A stretch of 64,000 nt of DNA from DASWIP01 sp036397635 (GTDB lineage Bacteria > Actinomycetota > AC-67). The notes below the pieces were generated by a model. That model was not told the DNA's origin and did no database searches. It saw only the letters and a list, made by a program, of their open reading frames with translations. The position numbers were made by a program, and so were the translations under genes. Numbering within the stretch: the first letter of the stretch is position 1; each line of letters opens with the position of its first letter. Location: contig DASWIP010000128.1 in the NCBI GenBank assembly GCA_036397635.1, forward strand, positions 11,826 to 75,825, read 5' to 3'. Positions 52,440-61,575 of the stretch are shown here, one piece after another.

Positions 52440-52922
52440 ATGCGATCACGGCTGCTCCGGAATGCCGCTATCGGGCCGGCGTTGGTTGCCATGCTCGGCA
52501 GCGCGGCGGCGCCGACCGCTCAGGCCGAGCCGGAGAAGACGTATGTCCCCGAGTTCACGTGCGTCGTCGCGATGAGCACGCCTGGTGTTCCGTCCCGGTC
52601 GTGCAGTGTCGAGATCGCGGCCGGACGCTGGCACCTGGATCTGGACGCGGCCTTCGTCCTGGAGGGCTCGTACATCCTGCGCGTCGAGATCCCGGATGGC
52701 CGGTATGCCGAAGCAGCCTGCAGCATCACGGTTGATCCGCTCGGTCCGACGTGGATCAGGTGCCACGGCAGCTTCAACGGCCTCGGAGACGAAGCAGGCG
52801 GCGGGGTGAGTTCGGTCGAAGCTTCCGAATACATCCACGTCGACCTCCCGGTCGCCGGAACCGTCACGGTTACCGGCGGAGAGGGACGTGGGATCGCCAT
52901 CGGCCGTGGTGCGCGCGTCTGA
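52440..52922 (+). CDS. small secreted protein of unknown function
   Basis: 160 residues with a signal peptide (cleavage near TAQA/EPEK, residue 29). Two Cys pairs (FTCVVAM...SRSCSVE and AACSI...IRCHG) and a beta-sandwich look, ending in a Gly-rich tail. No homologue recognised. Confidence 0.65.
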   Translation: MRSRLLRNAAIGPALVAMLGSAAAPTAQAEPEKTYVPEFTCVVAMSTPGVPSRSCSVEIAAGRWHLDLDAAFVLEGSYILRVEIPDGRYAEAACSITVDPLGPTWIRCHGSFNGLGDEAGGGVSSVEASEYIHVDLPVAGTVTVTGGEGRGIAIGRGARV

Positions 52923-53009
52923 TACTTCCCGATCCTCCCGTTCACCGCAACGGTCCTTGACCATAGCGTCCGTAAACGTAACCCCGTACCCATGGGCCGA
53001 TCACCGCCG

Positions 53010-54659
53010 CTACGCCGCCGTGACCTCACGCAGCACCGGTTCCGCGTCCCCGCGCCCGAGCCAAACCCCCGCGGCCGGCCCGACGCGCTCGGACACGCGC
53101 CAGGTCTCGACGTCGAAGCTCAGCGGGATCATCGGCATCTCCGAGCAGATCAGGTCCTCCGCGCGCCCGGACGCGTCGATGCGGTCGCCATCATCGGCCG
53201 CCTTGCGCGCATCGCGGATGGCGTCCGCGAACGCGCCCGACTCGAACCGCGCGAGATTGTTCTGCCCGATCGCGTCCACCGAGAACAACGGCGTCAGCGA
53301 TGCGTCGGCGGTGGCCACCGGAGGCTCCCAGCCGAACCGGAAAGGCGACGCCGGCCCGCGCGTGCTCTGACCTTCTTGGAGCAGCTGCTCGAACGTCAAC
53401 GGCCGCAATGTCACGCGCGCCCCCAACCCGGCGCGCCACTGCGCCGCGATCGCCTCAGCCAGCGCGCGGTTCTCCAGCTCATCGTTGAACGTGAGGTCGA
53501 ACCGCAACGATGTCACTCCCGCGTCCGCGAGCAGCTTCCGGGCGCGCGTCACGTCGGCGCTCAGAGGGACGTTCACGCCGCACGCCGCCTCGCGATGCAT
53601 GTCGGGCACCGTCGGTGGCACGAAGCCGCGCGCGGGCGCGCGCGCGAACGGCGACGCGGCAGCCAGCGCCTCACGATCCAGCGACATGCTCAACGCGATC
53701 CGAACGGCGCGCGCGTCGAACGGCGCAACCCCGGTCGGCAGGCCGAGCAGCTCGAGGCGCGCGCCGGCGCGCTGCTCGACCCCGGGACCGGGCGAGGCCC
53801 GCATGTCGCGCGCCAGATCCACCTCGCCGCGCGCGAACGCCGCCGCCGGATCGTCGGTCACCACGAACTCGATCCGATCGGCCCAGCCCGCCCCGCCGCG
53901 CGTGAACATCGGCAGCATCCCCGTGTACGAAGGCGACCGGCGCAGCGGCACGGGCTCGCCCGGCCGCCACGGCTGATCCAGCACGTACGGCCCCGCGCAG
54001 ACCGGGTCGCGCGCGAACGCCATCGGGTCGGCCTCGACCGCCTCGCGCGCGACCGGTGACAGCGCCGGATGAGCGAGCACGCGGTAGAAATCCGCGTCCG
54101 GCTCGGCGAGCGTGATCTCGACGGTGCGCGCGTCCGAGGTCTGCACGCCGATCAGCTCGCGGCGCGCGCGCTCGTTCGGCGCCTCGGCGTCTCCATGCAC
54201 GAACGCGTACCCGTTCACCTTCTCGAGCAGCGACGCCGACCTGCTCGCGTAGGTTTCACTCGCCACGCGGTCCAACGTGAACACGACGTCCTCGGCGGTG
54301 ACCTCTCGCCCGTTGGTGAACCGGATCCCGGCACGGAGCTTCACGAACAGCTTCTGACCGCCGGGCACGATGCTCCACGACTCGGCGAGGCCGGGACGCG
54401 GCTCGCCGGTCTCGGGATCCAGCATGACCAGCTGATCGCACATCGTGCGCGCGAGCAGCTCGCCGCTCGGCTCGTTGGCGTTGCCCGGGTCGATGCCGTC
54501 GGGCGGTGTTATCGCCACGCGCACGGTGCCGCCGGCGCGCGTTCCGCGCGCCGGCGTCGGGGTGCGACCACCCTCGTCGACCCCCTCGGACGGGATGCAC
54601 GCTGAAAGCGCCAGCGCGAGTAGCGCGGCGATACGTGCGAAACGAGGCGAGCGGACCAC
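53010..54659 (-). CDS. family-5 extracellular solute-binding lipoprotein (peptide/nickel type), orphan
   Basis: 549 residues. Lipobox LALSAC with Cys at about 21, then the SBP_bac_5 plan: RVAITPPDGIDPGNANEPSG, ETGEPRPGLAESWSIVPGG, KLRAGIRFTNGREVTAEDVVF as landmarks, and the C-terminal PLSFDVETW. Such proteins feed oligopeptides or similar ligands to Dpp/Opp-type importers. No permease or ATPase genes are beside it. Confidence 0.9.
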   Translation of the reverse strand: MVRSPRFARIAALLALALSACIPSEGVDEGGRTPTPARGTRAGGTVRVAITPPDGIDPGNANEPSGELLARTMCDQLVMLDPETGEPRPGLAESWSIVPGGQKLFVKLRAGIRFTNGREVTAEDVVFTLDRVASETYASRSASLLEKVNGYAFVHGDAEAPNERARRELIGVQTSDARTVEITLAEPDADFYRVLAHPALSPVAREAVEADPMAFARDPVCAGPYVLDQPWRPGEPVPLRRSPSYTGMLPMFTRGGAGWADRIEFVVTDDPAAAFARGEVDLARDMRASPGPGVEQRAGARLELLGLPTGVAPFDARAVRIALSMSLDREALAAASPFARAPARGFVPPTVPDMHREAACGVNVPLSADVTRARKLLADAGVTSLRFDLTFNDELENRALAEAIAAQWRAGLGARVTLRPLTFEQLLQEGQSTRGPASPFRFGWEPPVATADASLTPLFSVDAIGQNNLARFESGAFADAIRDARKAADDGDRIDASGRAEDLICSEMPMIPLSFDVETWRVSERVGPAAGVWLGRGDAEPVLREVTAA

Positions 54660-54684
54660 GGCCGCGCCAGTCTAACGGTGGTAT

Positions 54685-55401
54685 CTACGCGGTCCCGAAG
54701 TGGACGTCGTCGAAGCGCACCTGGCCGATCCACACGTCGTCGGTGTGGCCGAGCGCGATGATCGCGCCGGCGGCGCCGGCGGGCGCGCGCACCGTGCGGC
54801 TCTTCAGAACGAAGAACCCGTCGCTCTGGTCGGGTGCGCCCGAGATCTGGCTGGGGCCGTCGCTCACGCCGATCGGGACCCCGGTCGCGTCGAGCCACCG
54901 GACGAAGGTGGTTGCTCCCTCGCCTGCGGTTACGATCGCCATCGCGATGTGAGCCGAGAACACATAATCGCGGCCGGCGGTCACCGTCACCGGCTGCGCT
55001 GTCCGCCAGTGCGGCGTGACCGCGTAGGCGAGACGGCCCTGCCGGTACACATCCATCAGCGGGTTGTCGAAGCACTCAGCCACCTGGTCCACGCATTGCT
55101 CGCGCTTGCCCGAGGCAGGGATCGAGATCGCGATCGCGCGTTGACCTCCGCGCACTTGGCGGTCTCCGCTGCCGGCCGGGTAGTGGTCGAACAGGCCGGC
55201 CGCGCCTTCGAAGATCCAGCCCGACGGCAGCATGGGTTGCGGTTGGGTGTAGGGCGGGACGGGCGCGGGCTCGAGCGCCGAAAGCTCGAACCCCGGGTTC
55301 GGCAGCAGGTTCGGTCCGGGAGCCGCCGAGGCCGCGAGCGGCGCGATCATCGCGAGCAGCACGACGGCGGAAAGCAAGCTGGCGGGACGACGCGGATGCA
55401 C
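54685..55401 (-). CDS. secreted beta-sandwich (carbohydrate-binding-like) protein
   Basis: 238 residues. Signal peptide to about residue 26 (ASAAPG). The mature start NLLPNPGFELSAL and later VTVTAGRDYVFSAHIAMA, WIGQVRFDDVHFG are typical of CBM4/9-like jelly-roll domains. No catalytic domain. Probably binds a glycan or another wall polymer; follows the solute-binding lipoprotein gene on the opposite side of a 25-bp gap, same strand. Confidence 0.72.
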   Translation of the reverse strand: MHPRRPASLLSAVVLLAMIAPLAASAAPGPNLLPNPGFELSALEPAPVPPYTQPQPMLPSGWIFEGAAGLFDHYPAGSGDRQVRGGQRAIAISIPASGKREQCVDQVAECFDNPLMDVYRQGRLAYAVTPHWRTAQPVTVTAGRDYVFSAHIAMAIVTAGEGATTFVRWLDATGVPIGVSDGPSQISGAPDQSDGFFVLKSRTVRAPAGAAGAIIALGHTDDVWIGQVRFDDVHFGTA

Positions 55402-55498
55402 GAGAGACCCCTCCGTGGGTGTAGCGGTTCGTCTTGAGGTACTTCGTGCTGCGGCAGGCTTGTTCCTCCCCGCCCTCAGGTGCGAGGTTTTCCCTCAT

Positions 55499-55528
55499 TT
55501 GTCCGTTAACCGGGGCTCTCACTACACT
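55499..55528 (+). promoter_or_regulatory. possible promoter of the LPXTG gene
   Basis: TTGTCC and TACACT separated by 18 bp, about 72 bp before the start at 55600, in the 198-bp gap between divergent secreted-protein genes. Confidence 0.35.
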
Positions 55529-55599
55529 CGCGCCAGCGAAGCGGAGCGGCTTTCCTATCCGGAACGGTCCGCTCAGGACCTTGAAAACTAGAGGAGCAA

Positions 55600-56277
55600 G
55601 TGGTGGGGAGACGTTCGGTCTTCGTCTCCCTCGTCGTATCGATGATCGTGCTGATCGGAGCGCCGGCTGCGTTCGCCGGAGCCGGTGACCTGGGGAACGG
55701 ACCCGACGGCGATGGCCCGCCGGGACTGTTGAGGAAGGAAGCAGGCGACTCGGGGAACTCCCGCGCCGCGGACAACGCAGATCGGGGAATGAACCGCGAA
55801 GGATCGCCGGGTGTGTGGCAGGGGAGCGGGCACGAGCCCGTGCCTCAGAGCTTCCCGCAGGGGCGATCACCTTCGGATCCCGACGCCGATGGGAACGGCG
55901 GCATGGACAAGCCGGGACACAGCGGTGGGTTCGATGCGGACAAGGACGGCAACAACGGCTGCGGCAACGATGCCGACCGCGAGGACGACAACAACGGGTG
56001 GTGCGGTCCCCGGCCGCGCCCGGCAGGCCCCGAAGGGCCGCCACCGCCGCCGCCACCACCACCGCCGCCGCCACCACCACCACCACCTGGTGGTGCGCCA
56101 CCGCCCGGCGGATCTCAGGTCCTGCCGGCACCTCCGGTGATCGCACCGACGGAGGCCGTGGGGCCGGTCCAGCTGCCCAGGACCGGTGTCGACATCGCCC
56201 AGGTGATGTTGGCCGGATGGGGGTTGGTGCTCGCCGGCACAGGGATGAGAACGCGCACACGACGAGGGGACAACTAG
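55600..56277 (+). CDS. LPXTG-anchored Pro-rich wall protein
   Basis: 225 residues, GTG start with GAGGAG upstream. Signal peptide to about residue 26, an acidic Gly/Asn/Asp-rich region (DADGNGG, DADKDGNNGCGNDADRED in part, possible calcium loops), a run of 17 or so prolines near 145-162, then LPRTG followed by a hydrophobic helix and basic tail TRTRR: a full sortase signal. No sortase gene is in the window. A perfect hairpin terminator follows. Confidence 0.85.
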   Translation: MVGRRSVFVSLVVSMIVLIGAPAAFAGAGDLGNGPDGDGPPGLLRKEAGDSGNSRAADNADRGMNREGSPGVWQGSGHEPVPQSFPQGRSPSDPDADGNGGMDKPGHSGGFDADKDGNNGCGNDADREDDNNGWCGPRPRPAGPEGPPPPPPPPPPPPPPPPPGGAPPPGGSQVLPAPPVIAPTEAVGPVQLPRTGVDIAQVMLAGWGLVLAGTGMRTRTRRGDN

Positions 56278-56284
56278 AGAGCCG

Positions 56285-56310
56285 GAAGGGCCTGCGCGCG
56301 CAGGCCCTTC
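56285..56310 (+). terminator. hairpin terminator after LPXTG gene
   Basis: GAAGGGCCTGCGC and GCGCAGGCCCTTC form a continuous 13-bp palindromic stem 8 bp after the stop; the next gene starts 26 bp further on. Confidence 0.65.
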
Positions 56311-56336
56311 AGCTTGCCCGGGTAAGGTGTCGCCCC

Positions 56337-58118
56337 ATGGGCCACACGATCAAGGACTTCCTGGAGATCCGCAGCGCGTTCGCGATCAACTTCAGTCACG
56401 ACGCGTCCAAAGTGCTGGTGTCGTCGAACCTCAGCGGCACCATGCAGCTGTACCGCGCGCCCCGCGCCGGCGGCGCGCTGACCCAGATCACCGACCTCGC
56501 GGAGCCGGTCTCGGGCATCTACCTGCCGGGGCGCGACGAGCTGCTCGTACAGATGGACGAGGGTGGCAACGAGCGGGTGCAGATCTACCTGCTCGACGAC
56601 GTCGGCGGCGACCTGCGGCCGGTCGTTCACGAGCCCGACCACATCCATCGGGTCGGCGCGGTCACCCGCGACGGTGCCACGATCGGGTATGCCTCGAACC
56701 GCCGCAACGGCGTCGACTTCGACGTCTATGTTCACGACCTCGTCTCCGGTGACGAGCAGCTCGTCTTCGACATGGGCGGCTGGTGCGGCGCCGCGGGGTT
56801 CTCGCCCGACGGCCGCTGGCTGGCCGTGCAGCGCCTGACCGAGCGCAACTCGGACAACGACGTCTACCTGGTCGAAGTGCGCACCGGCGAGGTCGTCCAT
56901 GTCACGCCGCACGACGATGAGGCATCGTTCGGTGGCCCGTCATGGCTCCCGGACGGCTCGGCCTTCTTCTTCTCGACCGATCACGAGGCGGAGTTCTCGC
57001 GCATCTGCCGCTACGACATGCGCGCGCGCACTTGGGAACCCGTGATCGAACGCGAGTGGGATCTGGGATGCTCGATCGATTGGCCGGGCGAGCAGCTGCT
57101 CGTCTCGGCCAACGAGGAAGGGTACGCGCGCCTCAGCTTGTTCGACCCGCGGACGCTGGCGCCGATCGGCGAGGTGCCGTTGCCCGCGCGCGGACTGACC
57201 ACGGGCGGGACCTTCTCGCGCGACGGACGGTACCTCGCCTACGGCTTCGTGTCGTCGGTCGAGCAGGGCGATGCCTGGGTCTACGACACCGTCACGCGCG
57301 AGACGACCCGGCTCACGACGATGCCCAGCGACGTCGCGCGCGACGAGCTGATCGAGCCCGAGCTGCACCGGTTCGCGTCTTTCGACGGAGAACAGATCCC
57401 CGCGTTCGTCTACCGGCCGCGCGCGCCGATGAGCGAGCCGCCGCCGGTGATCGTGTATGTCCACGGCGGACCGGAAGCGCAGTACACGCCGGGGTTCAAT
57501 CCCGTGATCCAATACCTGCTGTACCGCGGTTACGCCGTCGTCGCGCCGAACGTGCGCGGCTCGACCGGGTACGGCAAGCGGTTCCATCACCTTGACGACG
57601 TGTACAAGCGTCTCGACTCGGTCCGGGACCTCGAAGCGCTGCGCGCGTGGCTGCCGACCGCAGGCCTGGATCAGTCGCGAGCAGCGCTGTTCGGCGGCTC
57701 TTACGGCGGCTACATGGTGCTGGCGGGGCTTGCGTTCCAGCCGCAGCTGTGGGCGGCCGGCGTCGATATCGTCGGGATCTCGAGCCTGGTGACGTTCCTC
57801 GAGAACACCGCGCCGTGGCGGCGGAAGTTCCGCGAGCGCGAGTACGGCTCGCTCGAGCACGACCGCGAGTTCCTGGAGTCCGCCTCGCCGATCACACGCA
57901 TCGACGACATGCGCGCGCCGTTGCTGATCATCCACGGCTCGAACGATCCGCGGGTGCCGCTCGGCGAGGCCGAACAGATCCACGCGGCGCTGAGTGCGAA
58001 GGACGTCGAGTGCGAGCTGCTCGTGTACCCGGACGAGGGTCACGGACTGGCGAAGCTCAAGAACCGCCTCGACGCCTACCCGAAAGTCGCGGCATTCCTT
58101 GACCGCGTCCTCAGCTAG
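56337..58118 (+). CDS. S9 family (prolyl oligopeptidase-type) serine peptidase
   Basis: 593 residues, no signal peptide, so cytoplasmic. N-terminal beta-propeller (repeats such as GFSPDGRWLAVQR and TFSRDGRYLAYGF) covers about 1-350; the C-terminal alpha/beta-hydrolase domain has Ser455 in GGSYGGYM, Asp537 in NDPRVP and His569 in DEGHG, and the HGGPEAQ oxyanion segment. Start ATG 56337; longer frames upstream overlie the LPXTG gene. Cleaves short peptides or acyl-peptides. A 20-base piece of its 3' end recurs at 58850-58869. Confidence 0.92.
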   Translation: MGHTIKDFLEIRSAFAINFSHDASKVLVSSNLSGTMQLYRAPRAGGALTQITDLAEPVSGIYLPGRDELLVQMDEGGNERVQIYLLDDVGGDLRPVVHEPDHIHRVGAVTRDGATIGYASNRRNGVDFDVYVHDLVSGDEQLVFDMGGWCGAAGFSPDGRWLAVQRLTERNSDNDVYLVEVRTGEVVHVTPHDDEASFGGPSWLPDGSAFFFSTDHEAEFSRICRYDMRARTWEPVIEREWDLGCSIDWPGEQLLVSANEEGYARLSLFDPRTLAPIGEVPLPARGLTTGGTFSRDGRYLAYGFVSSVEQGDAWVYDTVTRETTRLTTMPSDVARDELIEPELHRFASFDGEQIPAFVYRPRAPMSEPPPVIVYVHGGPEAQYTPGFNPVIQYLLYRGYAVVAPNVRGSTGYGKRFHHLDDVYKRLDSVRDLEALRAWLPTAGLDQSRAALFGGSYGGYMVLAGLAFQPQLWAAGVDIVGISSLVTFLENTAPWRRKFREREYGSLEHDREFLESASPITRIDDMRAPLLIIHGSNDPRVPLGEAEQIHAALSAKDVECELLVYPDEGHGLAKLKNRLDAYPKVAAFLDRVLS

Positions 58119-58152
58119 AACCGGGAAACCTCTTCTCGCACGGGATGTGGTG

Positions 58153-58171
58153 CAGTAGGGTTAGCCTACTG
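58153..58171. promoter_or_regulatory. inverted repeat before the small secreted gene
   Basis: CAGTAGG-GTTAG-CCTACTG, 7-bp perfect arms, 19 bp before the ATG at 58190 and 35 bp after the S9 stop. Position suits an operator better than a terminator. It is faintly like an iron box (TTAGGTTAG half-sites) but the spacing does not fit. Confidence 0.4.
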
Positions 58172-58189
58172 GTCGAGGTAGGGGGAGAG

Positions 58190-58606
58190 ATGATCGACAT
58201 GCGCGCGCGCGCCGTTTGGGCCCTGCTGGCAGTCGCGGTGCTTGGTGGCTCCTCGGCGGGAGCCTCTCCGGTCGCCACTCGGCTGACGGCGCGGCCGGTG
58301 ATCGCGACGGTGAGTACGGGGGGGACGCTGCTCAACGTGGGCTTCTCCAGCGTCTCGGCGAAACTTATCGAGAGCGAGACCGATGCTCCGCTGGAAGGGA
58401 AGACGGTCATCTTCACGGCCGATGGTTCGACGCTCTGCAGGGCAGTTACGAACGTGTACGGGCTCGCATCCTGTGGATTGGACGCCCACGTCGGCGCGCT
58501 CGTGGCGCAAGGGTATGAGGCATCGTTCGACGGCGACGACTCGCATACGGGTTCGTCTGACCGAGGGCCGCTGTTCCGCGTGTCGGACGGCGACTTCCCG
58601 GAGTGA
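58190..58606 (+). CDS. small secreted Ig-like (Big-type) protein
   Basis: 138 residues from ATG 58190 with GGGGGAGAG upstream. Signal peptide to about 26 (SSAGAS). The mature part (SAKLIESETDAPLEGKTVIF, then TADGSTLC, TNVYGLASC) is one bacterial Ig-like domain with a Cys pair, as in invasin/Big domains. Function unknown, likely surface or adhesion related. Confidence 0.68.
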   Translation: MIDMRARAVWALLAVAVLGGSSAGASPVATRLTARPVIATVSTGGTLLNVGFSSVSAKLIESETDAPLEGKTVIFTADGSTLCRAVTNVYGLASCGLDAHVGALVAQGYEASFDGDDSHTGSSDRGPLFRVSDGDFPE

Positions 58607-58660
58607 CGTCCGCCAGGACCTGAGCCCGAACGATCACCTCCGCAAGGCTGGAGCTGCCCA

Positions 58661-58876
58661 TCAGCGGTACCCGCGGGCTTGGAGTGTGTAGAGCTCGGCG
58701 TACAGTCCCGCACGCGCCATCAGGTCTTCATGCGTGCCAGACTCGACGATCCGGCCCTGCTCGAGTACCACGATCAGATCGGCCATCCTTACCGTCGAGA
58801 AGCGGTGGGATACGCATCGAGGCTTGCGGTCGGTTCATCGAGAACGAGCGCATTCCTCGACCGCGTCCTGGCCTAA
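58661..58876 (-). pseudogene. chimeric gene scar: ABC exporter 3' remnant joined to an S9 peptidase tail
   Basis: On the reverse strand 58661-58808 encodes the C-terminus of an ABC exporter (SHRFSTVRMADLIVV, RIVESGTHEDLMARAGLYAE, TLQARGYR, stop), closely like the end of the gene at 59782. About 58809-58846 then reads ALVLDEPTASLDA, the Walker B/D-loop normally some 35 residues earlier, so an internal piece is deleted. From 58850 the plus strand reads GCATTCCTCGACCGCGTCCT and TAA, matching 19 of 20 bases of the S9 gene end at 58092-58111. It is debris from paralogues of both neighbours. Confidence 0.8.
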
Positions 58877-59721
58877 ACGTCGGGATCGGGGAACCGGTAC
58901 ACCGCGGCGTCGCAGACCGGCCGGTAGCCGATGCGTTGGTAGATCGAGTTCGAGGTCGCGTTCGCCAGGTCGGTGTACAGGAAGCAGAACCGTCTTCCGG
59001 AGGCGAGCACGCACGCGCTCAGCTCGGCGACGCACGCGCTCGCGTAGCCCCGGCCCCGCTGCCCCGGTGGGGTGTAGACCGGTCCGACCCGCATCCCGTT
59101 CGGCGTGGGGCCCGAATGGCCGGCCACCGATACCGGTGTCCCTTCGTGCTCCCACAGCATCACGCCCGAATCGGCGTTGGTCAGGAACCATTCGACGCGG
59201 CGCGCAGTCTGGTTCGCGTTCGCGTCCTCGGTGGGCAGGGCTTCTCTCTCGAACTCCAGGAACCATCGTTCGAGCAGCGCGCGATCGCCCTCGGCGGCGA
59301 GCCTCGGCGCACCTTCGACGCCGACCGGCCTCTCAACATCTGTGAGCGCGTAGATCCGCTGCTGCATCTGCGTGGCGAAGCTCTGTCCGGTCCGCTCGGA
59401 CCAGATGTCGGCGAAGAGCCCTGCTTGCCGGGCCTCGCCGTTGACCCCCGGCCAGGCGGTGTCGAGCTGCTCGGCGAGCATCTTGGTTGCCTCAGCCGAG
59501 GCGATGGACAGCACGAGGTTGTGTGGCGGCGTCTGGATCGCGACCGCGATTACCTCTCCGTCTTCCTCGAGCGAGGCGAGGAATGCTTCGTCGTGGCGTC
59601 CTTGGCTGATCGCGTACAGGATGCCGAACGTCAGGTTGTTCTCCGCTTCATGCGCGAGCAGGAACGGCTCGACGCGCGCGCGGAACTCCTTCACCTCCGG
59701 AGCCACGATCAAGCGTGCCAT
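58873..59721 (-). CDS. GNAT-family N-acetyltransferase
   Basis: 282 residues. The C-terminal GNAT domain has VAGHSGPTP, RVGPVYTPPGQRGRGYASA (the acetyl-CoA pyrophosphate loop QRGRGYA) and FLYTDLANATSNSIYQRIGY. The N-terminal 130 residues form a second, degenerate GNAT-like half. Substrate unknown. Its stop codon overlaps the TAA of the scar at 58874-58876. Confidence 0.88.
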   Translation of the reverse strand: MARLIVAPEVKEFRARVEPFLLAHEAENNLTFGILYAISQGRHDEAFLASLEEDGEVIAVAIQTPPHNLVLSIASAEATKMLAEQLDTAWPGVNGEARQAGLFADIWSERTGQSFATQMQQRIYALTDVERPVGVEGAPRLAAEGDRALLERWFLEFEREALPTEDANANQTARRVEWFLTNADSGVMLWEHEGTPVSVAGHSGPTPNGMRVGPVYTPPGQRGRGYASACVAELSACVLASGRRFCFLYTDLANATSNSIYQRIGYRPVCDAAVYRFPDPDV

Positions 59722-59781
59722 GGACGAACGGTATCAGCGTTGAGATCATCGTGACCGAGGTTTCGGGCGCGACACAAGGGG

Positions 59782-61575
59782 TCAACGGTACGCGCGCGCT
59801 TGGAGGGTGTAGAGCTCGGCATAAAGGCCCCCGCGTGCCGTCAGATCGTCGTGCGTTCCCGACTCGACGATCCGGCCCCGCTCCAGGACCACGATCACAT
59901 CGGCCATCCTGACCGTCGAGAAGCGGTGCGACACCAGGACGGTGATGCCACCGTTCCGCGCGGCGACGCGGCGCGCGGCCCCCGCGTACTGCTCGAAGAG
60001 CGCGTGCTCTGCATCCGCATCGAGGCTCGCGGTTGGCTCGTCCAGCACGAGCAACAGTGGCTCGTGCCGCATCATGGCTCGTCCCAGCGCGACCTTCTGC
60101 CACTGCCCCACCGAGAGCTGGACACCACCGCTGAACAACTTCCCGAGCTGAGTCTCGAGGCCTGAGGGCAGCTCGTCGACCACCCCGCGAGCGTGTGCTC
60201 TGTCGAGCGCCGCCAGGACCGCGGCGGCGTCGCTCATCGAGGACAGCTCCCCGACGCCGACCGCCTCCCGGGCGGCGAGCTCGAACCGCACGAAATCCTG
60301 GAATCCGGCGCTGATCTGCTCGCGCCACCGGAGGAGGCTCAGCTCGCCCAGGTCCTGGCCGTCGACGAGGATCGATCCCTGGGTCGGCTGATACATCCCG
60401 CACATCAGCTTGACCAGTGTGGTCTTTCCGGCGCCGTTCTCGCCGACCAGGGCCACGGTCGCGCCGGCGGGGATCGACAGGTCCAAGCCTCGAAGGACAT
60501 CGATGTCTGTTCCCGGGTACCGGAACGTCAGATCGCGCAGCTCCAAGCCTCGCTCCAGGGCCTGGGGTGGCGGGTTCGAACCTCCGGCGCGTGCGCGCGC
60601 CGCCTCGGCCTCGTCGACCAGCCACAGGTAGCGTCCGACAACCTTCAGGTTGCTGCCCAGCCACCGGACGGTCAGTACGGCACCGCCGAGCCGCTCGATG
60701 AGGCTGCCCGTGATGCTGATCGTCATCACGAGGTCTCCTATCGACACCGAAGCGGGATCCGCGACGACCCGGAGCGCCGTGAACGCCAGCGCGCCGGCGT
60801 AGGCGATCGCGAAGATCGCCCAGCCACCCGCGCTGAGCAACGCGGCCTTGCGTTCGACCGCGCTCATCTCGTGCGTGAAGCGGCCCCAGAGCGTTCGATG
60901 TCGCCCGAGCAGCATCTCGCCCAGCCGGAAGATCCGCGTCTCCATGCCCGAGGCAGCGGATGTCGCGAGATTCATCACGTGCTCCGCGGCTCTGGTGGTC
61001 TCGGCGGTGTCATCGAGCGCGTTCTGGCGCATGAACGCCGCTTTCGTGCCTGCGAGCGCTGCCGGAAGGGCGAAGGCGGGAAGGAGCAGGAGGAGGGGGT
61101 GCACCGTTCCGAGCAGCAGGAGCGTCCCGCCCAGCGTGGCGTAGATCATCAGGCTGCCGGTCAAGGCGTACACCATCGCACCCAGGTTCTGCCGCTCGCG
61201 CTCGAGCACCTTGATCTTGTCGACGTGCTCGGGCCGCTCGTGATGCTCGATCGTTGGGATCTCGGCGATCAATTCGATCAGCCGAGCATCGATGAGGAAG
61301 CTCGTCTTCTCGACCAGGGTCTGCTCGATCTCGACGCGGGGGAGGTTCGTCAGCCCGAGCAGCATGTACGCACCGCCGTAGCCCGCCGCCGCGAACACGA
61401 TGTTCCCGAGGTCGCGTTCCAGCGCTCCTTCGGTGATGAGCTTCAGCCACAGCGGCCAGGAGGCGCGAACGGCTGCCTCGAGCAGTGCCAGCGCGATCAC
61501 GAAGACGGCCCGCGGAGCGTCGGCTTGGAACGCGAAGGTCACGAATGTGGCGAGGGCTCGGAGACGTTCACGCAT
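59782..61575 (-). CDS. ABC exporter half-transporter 1 (TMD-NBD)
   Basis: 597 residues. Six TM helices in the first 330 residues, then an ATPase domain: Walker A GENGAGKTT near 400, signature LSVGQWQKVALGRAM near 500, Walker B LLLVLDEPTASLDA and the switch His in LVSHRFSTVR. ATG 61575 is preferred because it overlaps the upstream ABC gene by 8 bp and begins RERLRALATF; the frame is open to 61650. Pairs with the next gene as a heterodimeric exporter. The Q-loop is QDFVRFE. Confidence 0.9.
   Translation of the reverse strand: MRERLRALATFVTFAFQADAPRAVFVIALALLEAAVRASWPLWLKLITEGALERDLGNIVFAAAGYGGAYMLLGLTNLPRVEIEQTLVEKTSFLIDARLIELIAEIPTIEHHERPEHVDKIKVLERERQNLGAMVYALTGSLMIYATLGGTLLLLGTVHPLLLLLPAFALPAALAGTKAAFMRQNALDDTAETTRAAEHVMNLATSAASGMETRIFRLGEMLLGRHRTLWGRFTHEMSAVERKAALLSAGGWAIFAIAYAGALAFTALRVVADPASVSIGDLVMTISITGSLIERLGGAVLTVRWLGSNLKVVGRYLWLVDEAEAARARAGGSNPPPQALERGLELRDLTFRYPGTDIDVLRGLDLSIPAGATVALVGENGAGKTTLVKLMCGMYQPTQGSILVDGQDLGELSLLRWREQISAGFQDFVRFELAAREAVGVGELSSMSDAAAVLAALDRAHARGVVDELPSGLETQLGKLFSGGVQLSVGQWQKVALGRAMMRHEPLLLVLDEPTASLDADAEHALFEQYAGAARRVAARNGGITVLVSHRFSTVRMADVIVVLERGRIVESGTHDDLTARGGLYAELYTLQARAYR

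Noticed and set aside
56041..56095. CCG/CCA triplet run as a microsatellite or CRISPR-like repeat
   Set aside because: It is in frame and encodes the polyproline region of the LPXTG protein; no spacers.
58153..58171. Possible DtxR/IdeR iron box
   Set aside because: Only part of the TTAGGTTAG half-site fits and the centre of symmetry is shifted; kept only as an inverted repeat.
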